Shown here in pieces: positions 50,948-62,884 of a stretch of 64,000 bases of DNA (position 1 is its first letter; every line of letters begins with the position of its first letter). The stretch is from positions 855,056 to 919,055 of the forward strand of contig CAJJDN010000009.1 of assembly GCA_905182985.1 (NCBI GenBank). Reading direction: 5' to 3'. The translations under genes were made by a program, and so were the position numbers. Source of the DNA: Paramecium sonneborni. Taxonomy: Eukaryota > Ciliophora > Oligohymenophorea > Peniculida > Parameciidae. The notes under the pieces were generated by a model, which had not been told where the DNA came from, did not search any database, and worked only from the letters and a program-made list of their open reading frames with translations.

Positions 50948-51616
50948 AAAATATATATAAATTAAAAAATTTATTAAATAGATAGTATCACAAAATAATT
51001 TATTTACTTTATTTTTCCTATTGTAATTTAAATCAATTTAAGAAAATAGAATAAAATAAATATGTTTAGAAACTTTATTTAAAATATAAATAAAAATGTA
51101 GTTTATTTTAATCTCTTTAAAAAATACTGATAAAATGAACATGAATAGCATTAAAAAAAAACTGCTAAAGCAACACACTAATTTTGTGGTTATTATTATT
51201 TTATTGAGTAAACATTAAAAATGCTTGATAAATTTTTAATCTTTACTAATATGCAGAAAGTAATAATGTAAATTTTTATCTATTGAATAAAAAGTTCTTT
51301 TATTTAACTATAACTTTTTATTATAAAAATAATGAAAAATAAAAACTAATATGTTTGTGTTTCTATATTGCTGAAAACTATTTAATGATCAAGAATTAAA
51401 AAATGTTGCCAAAGCTTTCATGAGCTAATCATTCAAATAAAAAAAAGTTGATGTGATTTTTCATTTCAAGAAACAAGAGCGTAAAAAATAAAATTAACAG
51501 CAACCTTAACAAATAAAAAAATAAAAATAAATGGAGTTAAAATAAATTAAAAGAAATTCCTAAAAGTTATACGAAATGTATAACGACTCAAATTAGATTG
51601 ATGAAAATATTACAAA
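50948..51616. other. AT-rich stretch before the repeat zone
   Basis: No gene was seen in this 670-bp interval. It marks the change from dense unique genes to transposase relics and repeats. Confidence 0.5.
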
Positions 51617-52790
51617 TGAAAAAAATGTTAGCAATTTTAATTTGAAAGCCACAGATTTGATTTTGTCTTTTAATTTCATTATTATTTTATTTTATATTAA
51701 ATTCATCTCTTTCTCTTATAATCTGCTACAAAGTTGGAATGCAGGAAAGAATACAATTAGTTATTCGTTTTGAGGTGAGAACAGCAAAGAATTGATGAAT
51801 CAATCTATCTCGTTCTGGCGATTCTTCCACTATTCTTTTATACATATAGTATTTTAATTAATTCCAGATTTTCTCTATTGGGTTCATCTAAGGAGAGCAT
51901 GGTTGTAAAAATTAGTAATGCACTGCACCTAATAACTGCATTACTCATTTACTCTAATGTATTGGACTATTATCTAGAATTAATACATAATTATTTTCAT
52001 CATAGAATCCGTTCAATTCTTTAATTAAACAAAGTAAATGATAAGAATAAATCTCAGCTCTTACCTAAGACACATCATTCTCCTTTTCTTTTCATTATTG
52101 TTTTCTGGCTTAATTTACCAGCATCTTTATTTTTTGTTTTGATGACTGAAATAGTTTCCTCTAAAAATACGAAATTCATTCCATTAATACTATAATTAAA
52201 TATTTGATGGCATAATCAAATTTGATATTCCTTGACTAAGGTCTTGAAGCGTGTAAATCTTACTCTATAGCCAATTTATAAGTAACTTGACAATATTTTT
52301 TCATTATTAATAAGAACTTCCTTTAGCTTTAATCCAAGCCAAATGCATTTTACTCAATTTATAATAAAGTACTTCTGGTTACTTTTCACTTTAGTGACCT
52401 TATAAATAATATACTTATCATTTTTTTAATGATAAGGAAGCTGCTATCGCTTTTGGACTATAATTACATTTTTAACGTGTTGTTATGCATACTCGTAAAC
52501 GTTTCACTAAATCAAAATTCATCTCCTTCTTGTAAACGATTTTCTTACACAATCTTCTTTTCTTCTTCTTCATTCTCTTTTTGAATGTCAATTTTTCCTT
52601 CATTAATTTGTCCAATTCACTTTTACACTCATCATAGCTGTGTATTGGCAAATCTTCTATTTTTTTGTGAACAATCTTCCTTAAAATTAACTAAGACTTT
52701 GTATATTCTGCATTCGATAGAGCAGTGGCTATTTTGCCTATTAAATTATTGGATGAGGACGGGTTTTTATTTTTAATAGACAATTTAGTT
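51617..52790 (-). mobile_element. Tc1/mariner-type transposase relic, minus strand
   Basis: Read on the minus strand, the 5' part (about 52540-52420) contains a helix-turn-helix-like segment (NYSPKAIAASLSLKK). The 3' part (about 52060-51700) has the catalytic signature of DDE_3/IS630-Tc1-mariner transposases: YVLILDNSPIHQSK (second Asp) and CSPQMNPIEKIWNQLKYY (Glu). Several TGAs and frameshifts separate these parts. Compared with the plus-strand copies, about 50 nt encoding the GAIEMQGFAG region is missing. The element is therefore inactive. Its 3' 445 bp are inverted relative to the transposase at 53882-54330 and look identical to it. No terminal inverted repeats or target duplications were found by eye. 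Confidence 0.75.
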
Positions 52791-54330
52791 ATTTTTTTAA
52801 TTTTAATTCATTCACTAACCACTTATTAACTTAACGTACTTTAATTGGCAGTAGTTTATATTAATTAAATTAAAATTCTCATTGCCTAAATAAATTATTT
52901 TTAATTTAATTTTTTTTTTGAATTTAGAAACGAAATAACATGGTAAATAAAGATAATGGTTTAACTTAATTTTAGAAGAAAAATCATTATCATTTATTAA
53001 GTATTATTTAGGCATCAGTTTCCTTTCAAGAAATCAATTACATTGTGAGTTCTATCGAATCAATCCATACTCTTTAGTTATTATATGCCTGATCTATCTT
53101 CTTAAGGGAATATGTATTAACATTGCATTAGGGCTATGTTTTCGTACAAAAAAAATGAAGTAAAAGTTGGCTAGTTGTTTAAAAATATAAGCAAACTCAA
53201 ATTATTTGAAGAGTTGGATAAAATTTGTTAATAAAAGTAGATTGCGTTTCGATTTAACATTGATCGACTTCGAGATAAACAATGGATGGTAAATGTATTA
53301 TTTATTCTTAATGATTAAAATGATGTATTTAAGTTATATTTAGATTCAGAAAAAGTGATTGGAATCGCAAGAGATGATCTTAAGTAAATTTATAGTGATA
53401 TTCATTATATTAGCATTCTTAAAACACTTGATACTTTTTTCGGTAGAAAAGGCCATTAAAATTTTTTAAGAGAAATCCTAAATAGCTAAATGAAAGGAAA
53501 ATATATTTAACTAAATAAAAAGTAACTCGTGTGAATAGTAGACTAAATAGAAAAAACTAGAATCTGAAAAAATTGAAGAGAAAATACGAAATTATTTGCT
53601 GAAACTTTAAAATTTGATAGTTTAGCCTTAATAATAAGTTTAAGAGAGTCCAATTTTAAAGAAGCAGCAAAAATTATGAACATTATTATTTTTATATATT
53701 ATATTTAAGCACAGTATTCTTTATAATTTAAAGACATATTCTTTATCGGTCTCAATTTCAGAGTTTTAGTTTTGCGAGAAATAAATCGAGAAAACAATAA
53801 TGAAAAGAAAAAGGAAAATGATGTGCCTTAGGTGCAATTGAAATGCAAGGCTTTGCGGGGTTTTAATTATTAAAGGGCTATGTAAGAGCTGAGATTTATT
53901 CTTATCATTTACTTTGTTTAATTAAAGAATTGAACGGATTCTATGATGAAAATAATTATGTATTAATTCTAGATAATAGTCCAATACATTAGAGTAAATG
54001 AGTAATGCAGTTATTAGGTGCAGTGCATTACTAATTTTTACAACCATGCTCTCCTTAGATGAACCCAATAGAGAAAATCTGGAATTAATTAAAATACTAT
54101 ATGTATAAAAGAATAGTGGAAGAATCGCCAGAACGAGATAGATTGATTCATCAATTCTTTGCTGTTCTCACCTCAAAACGAATAACTAATTGTATTCTTT
54201 CCTGCATTCCAACTTTGTAGCAGATTATAAGAGAAAGAGATGAATTTAATATAAAATAAAATAATAATGAAATTAAAAGACAAAATCAAATCTGTGGCTT
54301 TCAAATTAAAATTGCTAACATTTTTTTCAT
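51617..54330. repeat. Inverted repeat made by two transposase 3' ends
   Basis: The left arm 51617-52064 and right arm about 53882-54330 are reverse complements over about 445 bp with no mismatch noticed. They hold the catalytic end of the transposase, facing outward in opposite directions. The spacer of about 1.8 kb contains two unrelated 5' portions, so this is not a simple palindrome of one element. Near-identity suggests recent duplication or conversion. Confidence 0.8.
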
Positions 54331-54436
54331 TGGTAATAATCCCATAAATTATTCAAAAAAAATAAGGTTTATTTATAATCTGGAATTAGAAAATCAATAA
54401 ACAAACTCTTAAAATTCATAACTTGAAATCAATTGA
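52852..54436 (+). mobile_element. Tc1/mariner-type transposase relic, copy T1
   Basis: The catalytic part is an open frame from 53822 to TGA 54434-54436: a GAIEMQGFAGFQLLKGYV segment, then YVLILDNSPIHQSK with the second catalytic Asp, then MNPIEKIWNQLKYYMYKR with the Glu. Upstream, from ATG 52938 (MVNKDNGLTQFQKK), coding-like pieces in several frames are broken by TGAs, and the first catalytic Asp cannot be placed with confidence. The 5' half is unrelated to that of the minus-strand copy at 51617. It is not functional as written. Transposons of this class are normally removed from the macronucleus during development, so retention here is notable. Confidence 0.75.
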
Positions 54437-55057
54437 AGCAACTGAACGAAGGTGATGCTTTATAAATGTATAATATCATTTAATTATTCAAAAAATTCCT
54501 GTTATAAGTTTTCCTGGGTTTAATTAAATATTCCCAAAAATATTGAGTGTTTTATCATTAATTACTTGAGAATTAGGATGCATATCTTTTTTCGAATTTT
54601 ATTTGTTATAAACATTGAAACTTTTTATATTTATAATATTAATTGTAAACTTCAACATTTTTTCTATCATTAACATTTTACAGCAAAGCAAAACTGTTAT
54701 TTCATTTCCGCTTTGTATTATTTAAAATTTTCTTTCATTCCATAGGTTGATTTTCAAATTTGATTTTAATAATGTGTCAATAACTTTTTAAATATATAAG
54801 CCTTTACTGCTCAATATAGCAAATAAAAGATCCTTTATCAAATATATTGATTAAATTTAGCTACTTGATGGATGTTTTTCAAATTTCATTCCCCCATATT
54901 TTTAAGAGCAGAAATAAACTTATCAACTAAAATTAAGCTCAAAAATTTATTTTTTACTTAGATTATAAAATAAAACTGCTGACTAACCCATCTTATCCTT
55001 CATAATTTTATCCAAAGAAGGTAACTTTCATATTCATAATTTAATTTATATGATTAT
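54307..55057. other. Left part of segment S without recognised gene
   Basis: Apart from the last 130 bp of the T1 transposase frame, this stretch is AT-rich and shows no convincing gene. It lies 3' of the COPI-associated gene. The same applies to the equivalent parts of the other S copies. Confidence 0.4.
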
Positions 55058-55865
55058 TCATAAATAAGAATTTCCTAATGGTGCTTACTTTAATGGCAAC
55101 TTTGATTCTGTCGCTTTTAACTATTACTTGAGCCATATGGAATATTCTTCTGGATTTTACTACATTTTGTAGATTTGCTCTGATGTATAATACATTGCAG
55201 GATTTTAATCATCTTAATTTGGCATTTATTGCTATTATGGTAAAACAGAGTTTTGGGGTTTTAGAGACATAGAATATCTTATATCGATTTCACTACGAAC
55301 ATTTTAGGAAACTTTTTGGGTATCCTCTTCCTTTAAGAGTTTTTTATTCAAATCTTATTTTTCATCATATTTTGCGTATGTTTTACTTGTAGCTCCACAG
55401 TGGCAAATATAGAGAAATATCTCCATTACTCCAACAAAAGCCATGGTTGAAGAAACAATAACGACCAATACCCAGGTAACATTTCTATCAGCATCACCTT
55501 CAGTATTAATACTAATGATGTTTAGAAGCATTGTTCCCAAAAATATATTGTAAAACCCTCTAATAATATTGTGTCATCTATACCTTCCAAAATAATTATC
55601 TAAAAATTTAAAGTGCTTGATTAATATTATCCATTCTGCTTCTGCAAATATTAATAAAACTCCAAATCCTATCAAATAGAATGGAATGAACACATCTGCA
55701 AAATTGTTAAAATTGCCATCTGTATACTTATAGATTCCTTTCATAAATTGATTAATTACCTAAACCTACCACCGCCAAAGAGAAAAGGATATTAATCCAC
55801 TTCATAATTTTCCTAAGGACGATCCAACAAGATACTGCCTTGACGACTTTCTTTTCTTTTTTCAT
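55058..55865 (-). CDS. COPI-associated membrane protein, copy 1, 253 aa
   Basis: Proteins of the COPI-associated family are small multi-pass proteins linked to Golgi vesicles, with poorly defined function. Introns at 55738-55759 (22 nt) and 55560-55583 (24 nt) give exactly 254 codons. The second intron is a multiple of three and carries an in-frame TGA; removing it creates the family motif FGRGFYNIFLGTMLL. Four hydrophobic segments occur: about residues 18-33, FIPFYLIGFGVLLIFAEAEW, NIFLGTMLLNIISI and WVLVVIVSSTMAFVGVMEIFL. The C-terminal 110 residues are cytosolic and Gln/Pro-rich with a YSIWLKQQL segment. Start MKKEKKVVKA is basic. Family identity rests on the FGRG...FLG motif and membrane layout. 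Confidence 0.75.
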
Positions 55866-56196
55866 TTTTAATTATTAGAAATTTAAAATTTATTTTTATC
55901 ATTTTGTCAGAGCATCATTCTGAAATTAAAAGATATACAAAGGTGCTTTGAATTCAAAATGACAATATGTCAATTATTATTAAAATTTAAAGGAAGTTAT
56001 TTTGGAAACTTAAAGTTAGGAAGACTTTAATAGAGAAATTAAATAACCTTGTGAACATTAAATCTTTGTTTTTTATAATAATTCTATTTTCAAACATAAC
56101 ATGAAATATTGTGAGATAATAATGTTTTAAGAAAAAAAATTTTATGATAGAAAAAAAAAATTTTCACAAAGAGAAAAAAAATTTTTTCATCCTTTA

Positions 56197-56197
56197 N
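56197..56197. other. Single N at a repeat junction
   Basis: One ambiguous base sits exactly where segment S1 ends and S2 begins. An equivalent N occurs at 61433. Both suggest that contigs were joined inside a repeat, so the number and order of units are not reliable here. Confidence 0.9.
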
Positions 56198-58087
56198 TAA
56201 AATTGCTAACATTTTTTTCATTGGTAATAATCCCATAAATTATTCAAAAAAAATAAGGTTTATTTATAATCTGGAATTAGAAAATCAATAAACAAACTCT
56301 TAAAATTCATAACTTGAAATCAATTGAAGCAACTGAACGAAGGTGATGCTTTATAAATGTATAATATCATTTAATTATTCAAAAAATTCCTGTTATAAGT
56401 TTTCCTGGGTTTAATTAAATATTCCCAAAAATATTGAGTGTTTTATCATTAATTACTTGAGAATTAGGATGCATATCTTTTTTCGAATTTTATTTGTTAT
56501 AAACATTGAAACTTTTTATATTTATAATATTAATTGTAAACTTCAACATTTTTTCTATCATTAACATTTTACAGCAAAGCAAAACTGTTATTTCATTTCC
56601 GCTTTGTATTATTTAAAATTTTCTTTCATTCCATAGGTTGATTTTCAAATTTGATTTTAATAATGTGTCAATAACTTTTTAAATATATAAGCCTTTACTG
56701 CTCAATATAGCAAATAAAAGATCCTTTATCAAATATATTGATTAAATTTAGCTACTTGATGGATGTTTTTCAAATTTCATTCCCCCATATTTTTAAGAGC
56801 AGAAATAAACTTATCAACTAAAATTAAGCTCAAAAATTTATTTTTTACTTAGATTATAAAATAAAACTGCTGACTAACCCATCTTATCCTTCATAATTTT
56901 ATCCAAAGAAGGTAACTTTCATATTCATAATTTAATTTATATGATTATTCATAAATAAGAATTTCCTAATGGTGCTTACTTTAATGGCAACTTTGATTCT
57001 GTCGCTTTTAACTATTACTTGAGCCATATGGAATATTCTTCTGGATTTTACTACATTTTGTAGATTTGCTCTGATGTATAATACATTGCAGGATTTTAAT
57101 CATCTTAATTTGGCATTTATTGCTATTATGGTAAAACAGAGTTTTGGGGTTTTAGAGACATAGAATATCTTATATCGATTTCACTACGAACATTTTAGGA
57201 AACTTTTTGGGTATCCTCTTCCTTTAAGAGTTTTTTATTCAAATCTTATTTTTCATCATATTTTGCGTATGTTTTACTTGTAGCTCCACAGTGGCAAATA
57301 TAGAGAAATATCTCCATTACTCCAACAAAAGCCATGGTTGAAGAAACAATAACGACCAATACCCAGGTAACATTTCTATCAGCATCACCTTCAGTATTAA
57401 TACTAATGATGTTTAGAAGCATTGTTCCCAAAAATATATTGTAAAACCCTCTAATAATATTGTGTCATCTATACCTTCCAAAATAATTATCTAAAAATTT
57501 AAAGTGCTTGATTAATATTATCCATTCTGCTTCTGCAAATATTAATAAAACTCCAAATCCTATCAAATAGAATGGAATGAACACATCTGCAAAATTGTTA
57601 AAATTGCCATCTGTATACTTATAGATTCCTTTCATAAATTGATTAATTACCTAAACCTACCACCGCCAAAGAGAAAAGGATATTAATCCACTTCATAATT
57701 TTCCTAAGGACGATCCAACAAGATACTGCCTTGACGACTTTCTTTTCTTTTTTCATTTTTAATTATTAGAAATTTAAAATTTATTTTTATCATTTTGTCA
57801 GAGCATCATTCTGAAATTAAAAGATATACAAAGGTGCTTTGAATTCAAAATGACAATATGTCAATTATTATTAAAATTTAAAGGAAGTTATTTTGGAAAC
57901 TTAAAGTTAGGAAGACTTTAATAGAGAAATTAAATAACCTTGTGAACATTAAATCTTTGTTTTTTATAATAATTCTATTTTCAAACATAACATGAAATAT
58001 TGTGAGATAATAATGTTTTAAGAAAAAAAATTTTATGATAGAAAAAAAAAATTTTCACAAAGAGAAAAAAAATTTTTTCATCCTTTA
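56198..58087. repeat. Segment S2, copy of 54307-56196
   Basis: This is a 1,890-bp copy of S1 at offset 1891, starting immediately after the N at 56197 and followed directly by transposase copy T2. It contains the second COPI-associated gene. Confidence 0.9.
56949..57756 (-). CDS. COPI-associated membrane protein, copy 2, 253 aa
   Basis: This is copy 2 of the gene described at 55058-55865, at offset 1891. Introns are at 57629-57650 and 57451-57474, and no difference from copy 1 was noticed. The protein should be identical: four membrane segments, the FGRGFYNIFLG motif formed by splicing, and a Gln/Pro-rich cytosolic tail. Since adjacent sequence is also identical, this may be the same locus assembled twice rather than a true second gene. 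Confidence 0.65.
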
Positions 58088-59672
58088 TAGTTTATATTAA
58101 TTAAATTAAAATTCTCATTGCCTAAATAAATTATTTTTAATTTAATTTTTTTTTTGAATTTAGAAACGAAATAACATGGTAAATAAAGATAATGGTTTAA
58201 CTTAATTTTAGAAGAAAAATCATTATCATTTATTAAGTATTATTTAGGCATCAGTTTCCTTTCAAGAAATCAATTACATTGTGAGTTCTATCGAATCAAT
58301 CCATACTCTTTAGTTATTATATGCCTGATCTATCTTCTTAAGGGAATATGTATTAACATTGCATTAGGGCTATGTTTTCGTACAAAAAAAATGAAGTAAA
58401 AGTTGGCTAGTTGTTTAAAAATATAAGCAAACTCAAATTATTTGAAGAGTTGGATAAAATTTGTTAATAAAAGTAGATTGCGTTTCGATTTAACATTGAT
58501 CGACTTCGAGATAAACAATGGATGGTAAATGTATTATTTATTCTTAATGATTAAAATGATGTATTTAAGTTATATTTAGATTCAGAAAAAGTGATTGGAA
58601 TCGCAAGAGATGATCTTAAGTAAATTTATAGTGATATTCATTATATTAGCATTCTTAAAACACTTGATACTTTTTTCGGTAGAAAAGGCCATTAAAATTT
58701 TTTAAGAGAAATCCTAAATAGCTAAATGAAAGGAAAATATATTTAACTAAATAAAAAGTAACTCGTGTGAATAGTAGACTAAATAGAAAAAACTAGAATC
58801 TGAAAAAATTGAAGAGAAAATACGAAATTATTTGCTGAAACTTTAAAATTTGATAGTTTAGCCTTAATAATAAGTTTAAGAGAGTCCAATTTTAAAGAAG
58901 CAGCAAAAATTATGAACATTATTATTTTTATATATTATATTTAAGCACAGTATTCTTTATAATTTAAAGACATATTCTTTATCGGTCTCAATTTCAGAGT
59001 TTTAGTTTTGCGAGAAATAAATCGAGAAAACAATAATGAAAAGAAAAAGGAAAATGATGTGCCTTAGGTGCAATTGAAATGCAAGGCTTTGCGGGGTTTT
59101 AATTATTAAAGGGCTATGTAAGAGCTGAGATTTATTCTTATCATTTACTTTGTTTAATTAAAGAATTGAACGGATTCTATGATGAAAATAATTATGTATT
59201 AATTCTAGATAATAGTCCAATACATTAGAGTAAATGAGTAATGCAGTTATTAGGTGCAGTGCATTACTAATTTTTACAACCATGCTCTCCTTAGATGAAC
59301 CCAATAGAGAAAATCTGGAATTAATTAAAATACTATATGTATAAAAGAATAGTGGAAGAATCGCCAGAACGAGATAGATTGATTCATCAATTCTTTGCTG
59401 TTCTCACCTCAAAACGAATAACTAATTGTATTCTTTCCTGCATTCCAACTTTGTAGCAGATTATAAGAGAAAGAGATGAATTTAATATAAAATAAAATAA
59501 TAATGAAATTAAAAGACAAAATCAAATCTGTGGCTTTCAAATTAAAATTGCTAACATTTTTTTCATTGGTAATAATCCCATAAATTATTCAAAAAAAATA
59601 AGGTTTATTTATAATCTGGAATTAGAAAATCAATAAACAAACTCTTAAAATTCATAACTTGAAATCAATTGA
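58088..59672 (+). mobile_element. Tc1/mariner-type transposase relic, copy T2
   Basis: This is a copy of T1 at offset 5236. The catalytic frame is open from 59058 to TGA 59670-59672 with the same LDNSPIH and NPIEKIWNQLK signatures, while the 5' half carries the same TGAs and frameshifts. Sharing identical damage shows that it was copied after inactivation, or that the assembly repeated one locus. Confidence 0.75.
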
Positions 59673-60293
59673 AGCAACTGAACGAAGGTGATGCTTTATA
59701 AATGTATAATATCATTTAATTATTCAAAAAATTCCTGTTATAAGTTTTCCTGGGTTTAATTAAATATTCCCAAAAATATTGAGTGTTTTATCATTAATTA
59801 CTTGAGAATTAGGATGCATATCTTTTTTCGAATTTTATTTGTTATAAACATTGAAACTTTTTATATTTATAATATTAATTGTAAACTTCAACATTTTTTC
59901 TATCATTAACATTTTACAGCAAAGCAAAACTGTTATTTCATTTCCGCTTTGTATTATTTAAAATTTTCTTTCATTCCATAGGTTGATTTTCAAATTTGAT
60001 TTTAATAATGTGTCAATAACTTTTTAAATATATAAGCCTTTACTGCTCAATATAGCAAATAAAAGATCCTTTATCAAATATATTGATTAAATTTAGCTAC
60101 TTGATGGATGTTTTTCAAATTTCATTCCCCCATATTTTTAAGAGCAGAAATAAACTTATCAACTAAAATTAAGCTCAAAAATTTATTTTTTACTTAGATT
60201 ATAAAATAAAACTGCTGACTAACCCATCTTATCCTTCATAATTTTATCCAAAGAAGGTAACTTTCATATTCATAATTTAATTTATATGATTAT

Positions 60294-61101
60294 TCATAAA
60301 TAAGAATTTCCTAATGGTGCTTACTTTAATGGCAACTTTGATTCTGTCGCTTTTAACTATTACTTGAGCCATATGGAATATTCTTCTGGATTTTACTACA
60401 TTTTGTAGATTTGCTCTGATGTATAATACATTGCAGGATTTTAATCATCTTAATTTGGCATTTATTGCTATTATGGTAAAACAGAGTTTTGGGGTTTTAG
60501 AGACATAGAATATCTTATATCGATTTCACTACGAACATTTTAGGAAACTTTTTGGGTATCCTCTTCCTTTAAGAGTTTTTTATTCAAATCTTATTTTTCA
60601 TCATATTTTGCGTATGTTTTACTTGTAGCTCCACAGTGGCAAATATAGAGAAATATCTCCATTACTCCAACAAAAGCCATGGTTGAAGAAACAATAACGA
60701 CCAATACCCAGGTAACATTTCTATCAGCATCACCTTCAGTATTAATACTAATGATGTTTAGAAGCATTGTTCCCAAAAATATATTGTAAAACCCTCTAAT
60801 AATATTGTGTCATCTATACCTTCCAAAATAATTATCTAAAAATTTAAAGTGCTTGATTAATATTATCCATTCTGCTTCTGCAAATATTAATAAAACTCCA
60901 AATCCTATCAAATAGAATGGAATGAACACATCTGCAAAATTGTTAAAATTGCCATCTGTATACTTATAGATTCCTTTCATAAATTGATTAATTACCTAAA
61001 CCTACCACCGCCAAAGAGAAAAGGATATTAATCCACTTCATAATTTTCCTAAGGACGATCCAACAAGATACTGCCTTGACGACTTTCTTTTCTTTTTTCA
61101 T
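60294..61101 (-). CDS. COPI-associated membrane protein, copy 3, 253 aa
   Basis: This is copy 3 of the gene described at 55058-55865, at offset 5236, with introns at 60974-60995 and 60796-60819. No sequence difference was noticed. It lies downstream of transposase T2 in the opposite orientation, as copy 1 does relative to T1. Confidence 0.65.
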
Positions 61102-61432
61102 TTTTAATTATTAGAAATTTAAAATTTATTTTTATCATTTTGTCAGAGCATCATTCTGAAATTAAAAGATATACAAAGGTGCTTTGAATTCAAAATGACA
61201 ATATGTCAATTATTATTAAAATTTAAAGGAAGTTATTTTGGAAACTTAAAGTTAGGAAGACTTTAATAGAGAAATTAAATAACCTTGTGAACATTAAATC
61301 TTTGTTTTTTATAATAATTCTATTTTCAAACATAACATGAAATATTGTGAGATAATAATGTTTTAAGAAAAAAAATTTTATGATAGAAAAAAAAAATTTT
61401 CACAAAGAGAAAAAAAATTTTTTCATCCTTTA

Positions 61433-61433
61433 N
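61433..61433. other. Second single N at a repeat junction
   Basis: The ambiguous base follows the same ccttta end of segment S as at 56197, and precedes a truncated S copy that begins in the middle of the segment. Confidence 0.9.
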
Positions 61434-62884
61434 GTTGATTTTCAAATTTGATTTTAATAATGTGTCAATAACTTTTTAAATATATAAGCCTTTACTGCTC
61501 AATATAGCAAATAAAAGATCCTTTATCAAATATATTGATTAAATTTAGCTACTTGATGGATGTTTTTCAAATTTCATTCCCCCATATTTTTAAGAGCAGA
61601 AATAAACTTATCAACTAAAATTAAGCTCAAAAATTTATTTTTTACTTAGATTATAAAATAAAACTGCTGACTAACCCATCTTATCCTTCATAATTTTATC
61701 CAAAGAAGGTAACTTTCATATTCATAATTTAATTTATATGATTATTCATAAATAAGAATTTCCTAATGGTGCTTACTTTAATGGCAACTTTGATTCTGTC
61801 GCTTTTAACTATTACTTGAGCCATATGGAATATTCTTCTGGATTTTACTACATTTTGTAGATTTGCTCTGATGTATAATACATTGCAGGATTTTAATCAT
61901 CTTAATTTGGCATTTATTGCTATTATGGTAAAACAGAGTTTTGGGGTTTTAGAGACATAGAATATCTTATATCGATTTCACTACGAACATTTTAGGAAAC
62001 TTTTTGGGTATCCTCTTCCTTTAAGAGTTTTTTATTCAAATCTTATTTTTCATCATATTTTGCGTATGTTTTACTTGTAGCTCCACAGTGGCAAATATAG
62101 AGAAATATCTCCATTACTCCAACAAAAGCCATGGTTGAAGAAACAATAACGACCAATACCCAGGTAACATTTCTATCAGCATCACCTTCAGTATTAATAC
62201 TAATGATGTTTAGAAGCATTGTTCCCAAAAATATATTGTAAAACCCTCTAATAATATTGTGTCATCTATACCTTCCAAAATAATTATCTAAAAATTTAAA
62301 GTGCTTGATTAATATTATCCATTCTGCTTCTGCAAATATTAATAAAACTCCAAATCCTATCAAATAGAATGGAATGAACACATCTGCAAAATTGTTAAAA
62401 TTGCCATCTGTATACTTATAGATTCCTTTCATAAATTGATTAATTACCTAAACCTACCACCGCCAAAGAGAAAAGGATATTAATCCACTTCATAATTTTC
62501 CTAAGGACGATCCAACAAGATACTGCCTTGACGACTTTCTTTTCTTTTTTCATTTTTAATTATTAGAAATTTAAAATTTATTTTTATCATTTTGTCAGAG
62601 CATCATTCTGAAATTAAAAGATATACAAAGGTGCTTTGAATTCAAAATGACAATATGTCAATTATTATTAAAATTTAAAGGAAGTTATTTTGGAAACTTA
62701 AAGTTAGGAAGACTTTAATAGAGAAATTAAATAACCTTGTGAACATTAAATCTTTGTTTTTTATAATAATTCTATTTTCAAACATAACATGAAATATTGT
62801 GAGATAATAATGTTTTAAGAAAAAAAATTTTATGATAGAAAAAAAAAATTTTCACAAAGAGAAAAAAAATTTTTTCATCCTTTA
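61434..62884. repeat. Truncated segment S4
   Basis: This matches 54746-56196 at offset 6688, lacking the first 439 bp of S. It ends at the same ccttta boundary and then runs into unique subtelomeric sequence, so this copy fixes the true right boundary of the array. Confidence 0.9.
61746..62553 (-). CDS. COPI-associated membrane protein, copy 4, 253 aa
   Basis: This is copy 4 of the gene described at 55058-55865, at offset 6688, with introns at 62426-62447 and 62248-62271. The whole gene lies inside the truncated S4 segment and appears identical to the others. It is the copy directly joined to unique telomere-proximal sequence, and therefore the one most surely present at this chromosome end. 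Confidence 0.72.

Larger units (their letters stand above)
52852..56196. repeat. Repeat unit R1 (transposase T1 plus COPI-gene segment S1), 3,345 bp
   Basis: The unit corresponds to 58088-61432 at a constant offset of 5236. It consists of T (52852-54306) and S (54307-56196, 1,890 bp). S recurs at 56198-58087 and, truncated at its left end, at 61434-62884. Constant offsets show no indels between copies. The unit ends at a single N (56197). Confidence 0.9.
58088..61432. repeat. Repeat unit R2 (T2 plus S3), 3,345 bp
   Basis: The unit matches 52852-56196 at offset 5236, and ends at a single N (61433). It consists of transposase T2 followed by segment S3 with the third COPI-associated gene. Confidence 0.9.

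Noticed and set aside
55560..55583. In-frame TGA in the COPI-associated gene, considered as recoded tryptophan
   Set aside because: A 24-nt GT...AG intron exactly spans it, and its removal creates the family motif FGRGFYNIFLG, so ordinary splicing explains it.
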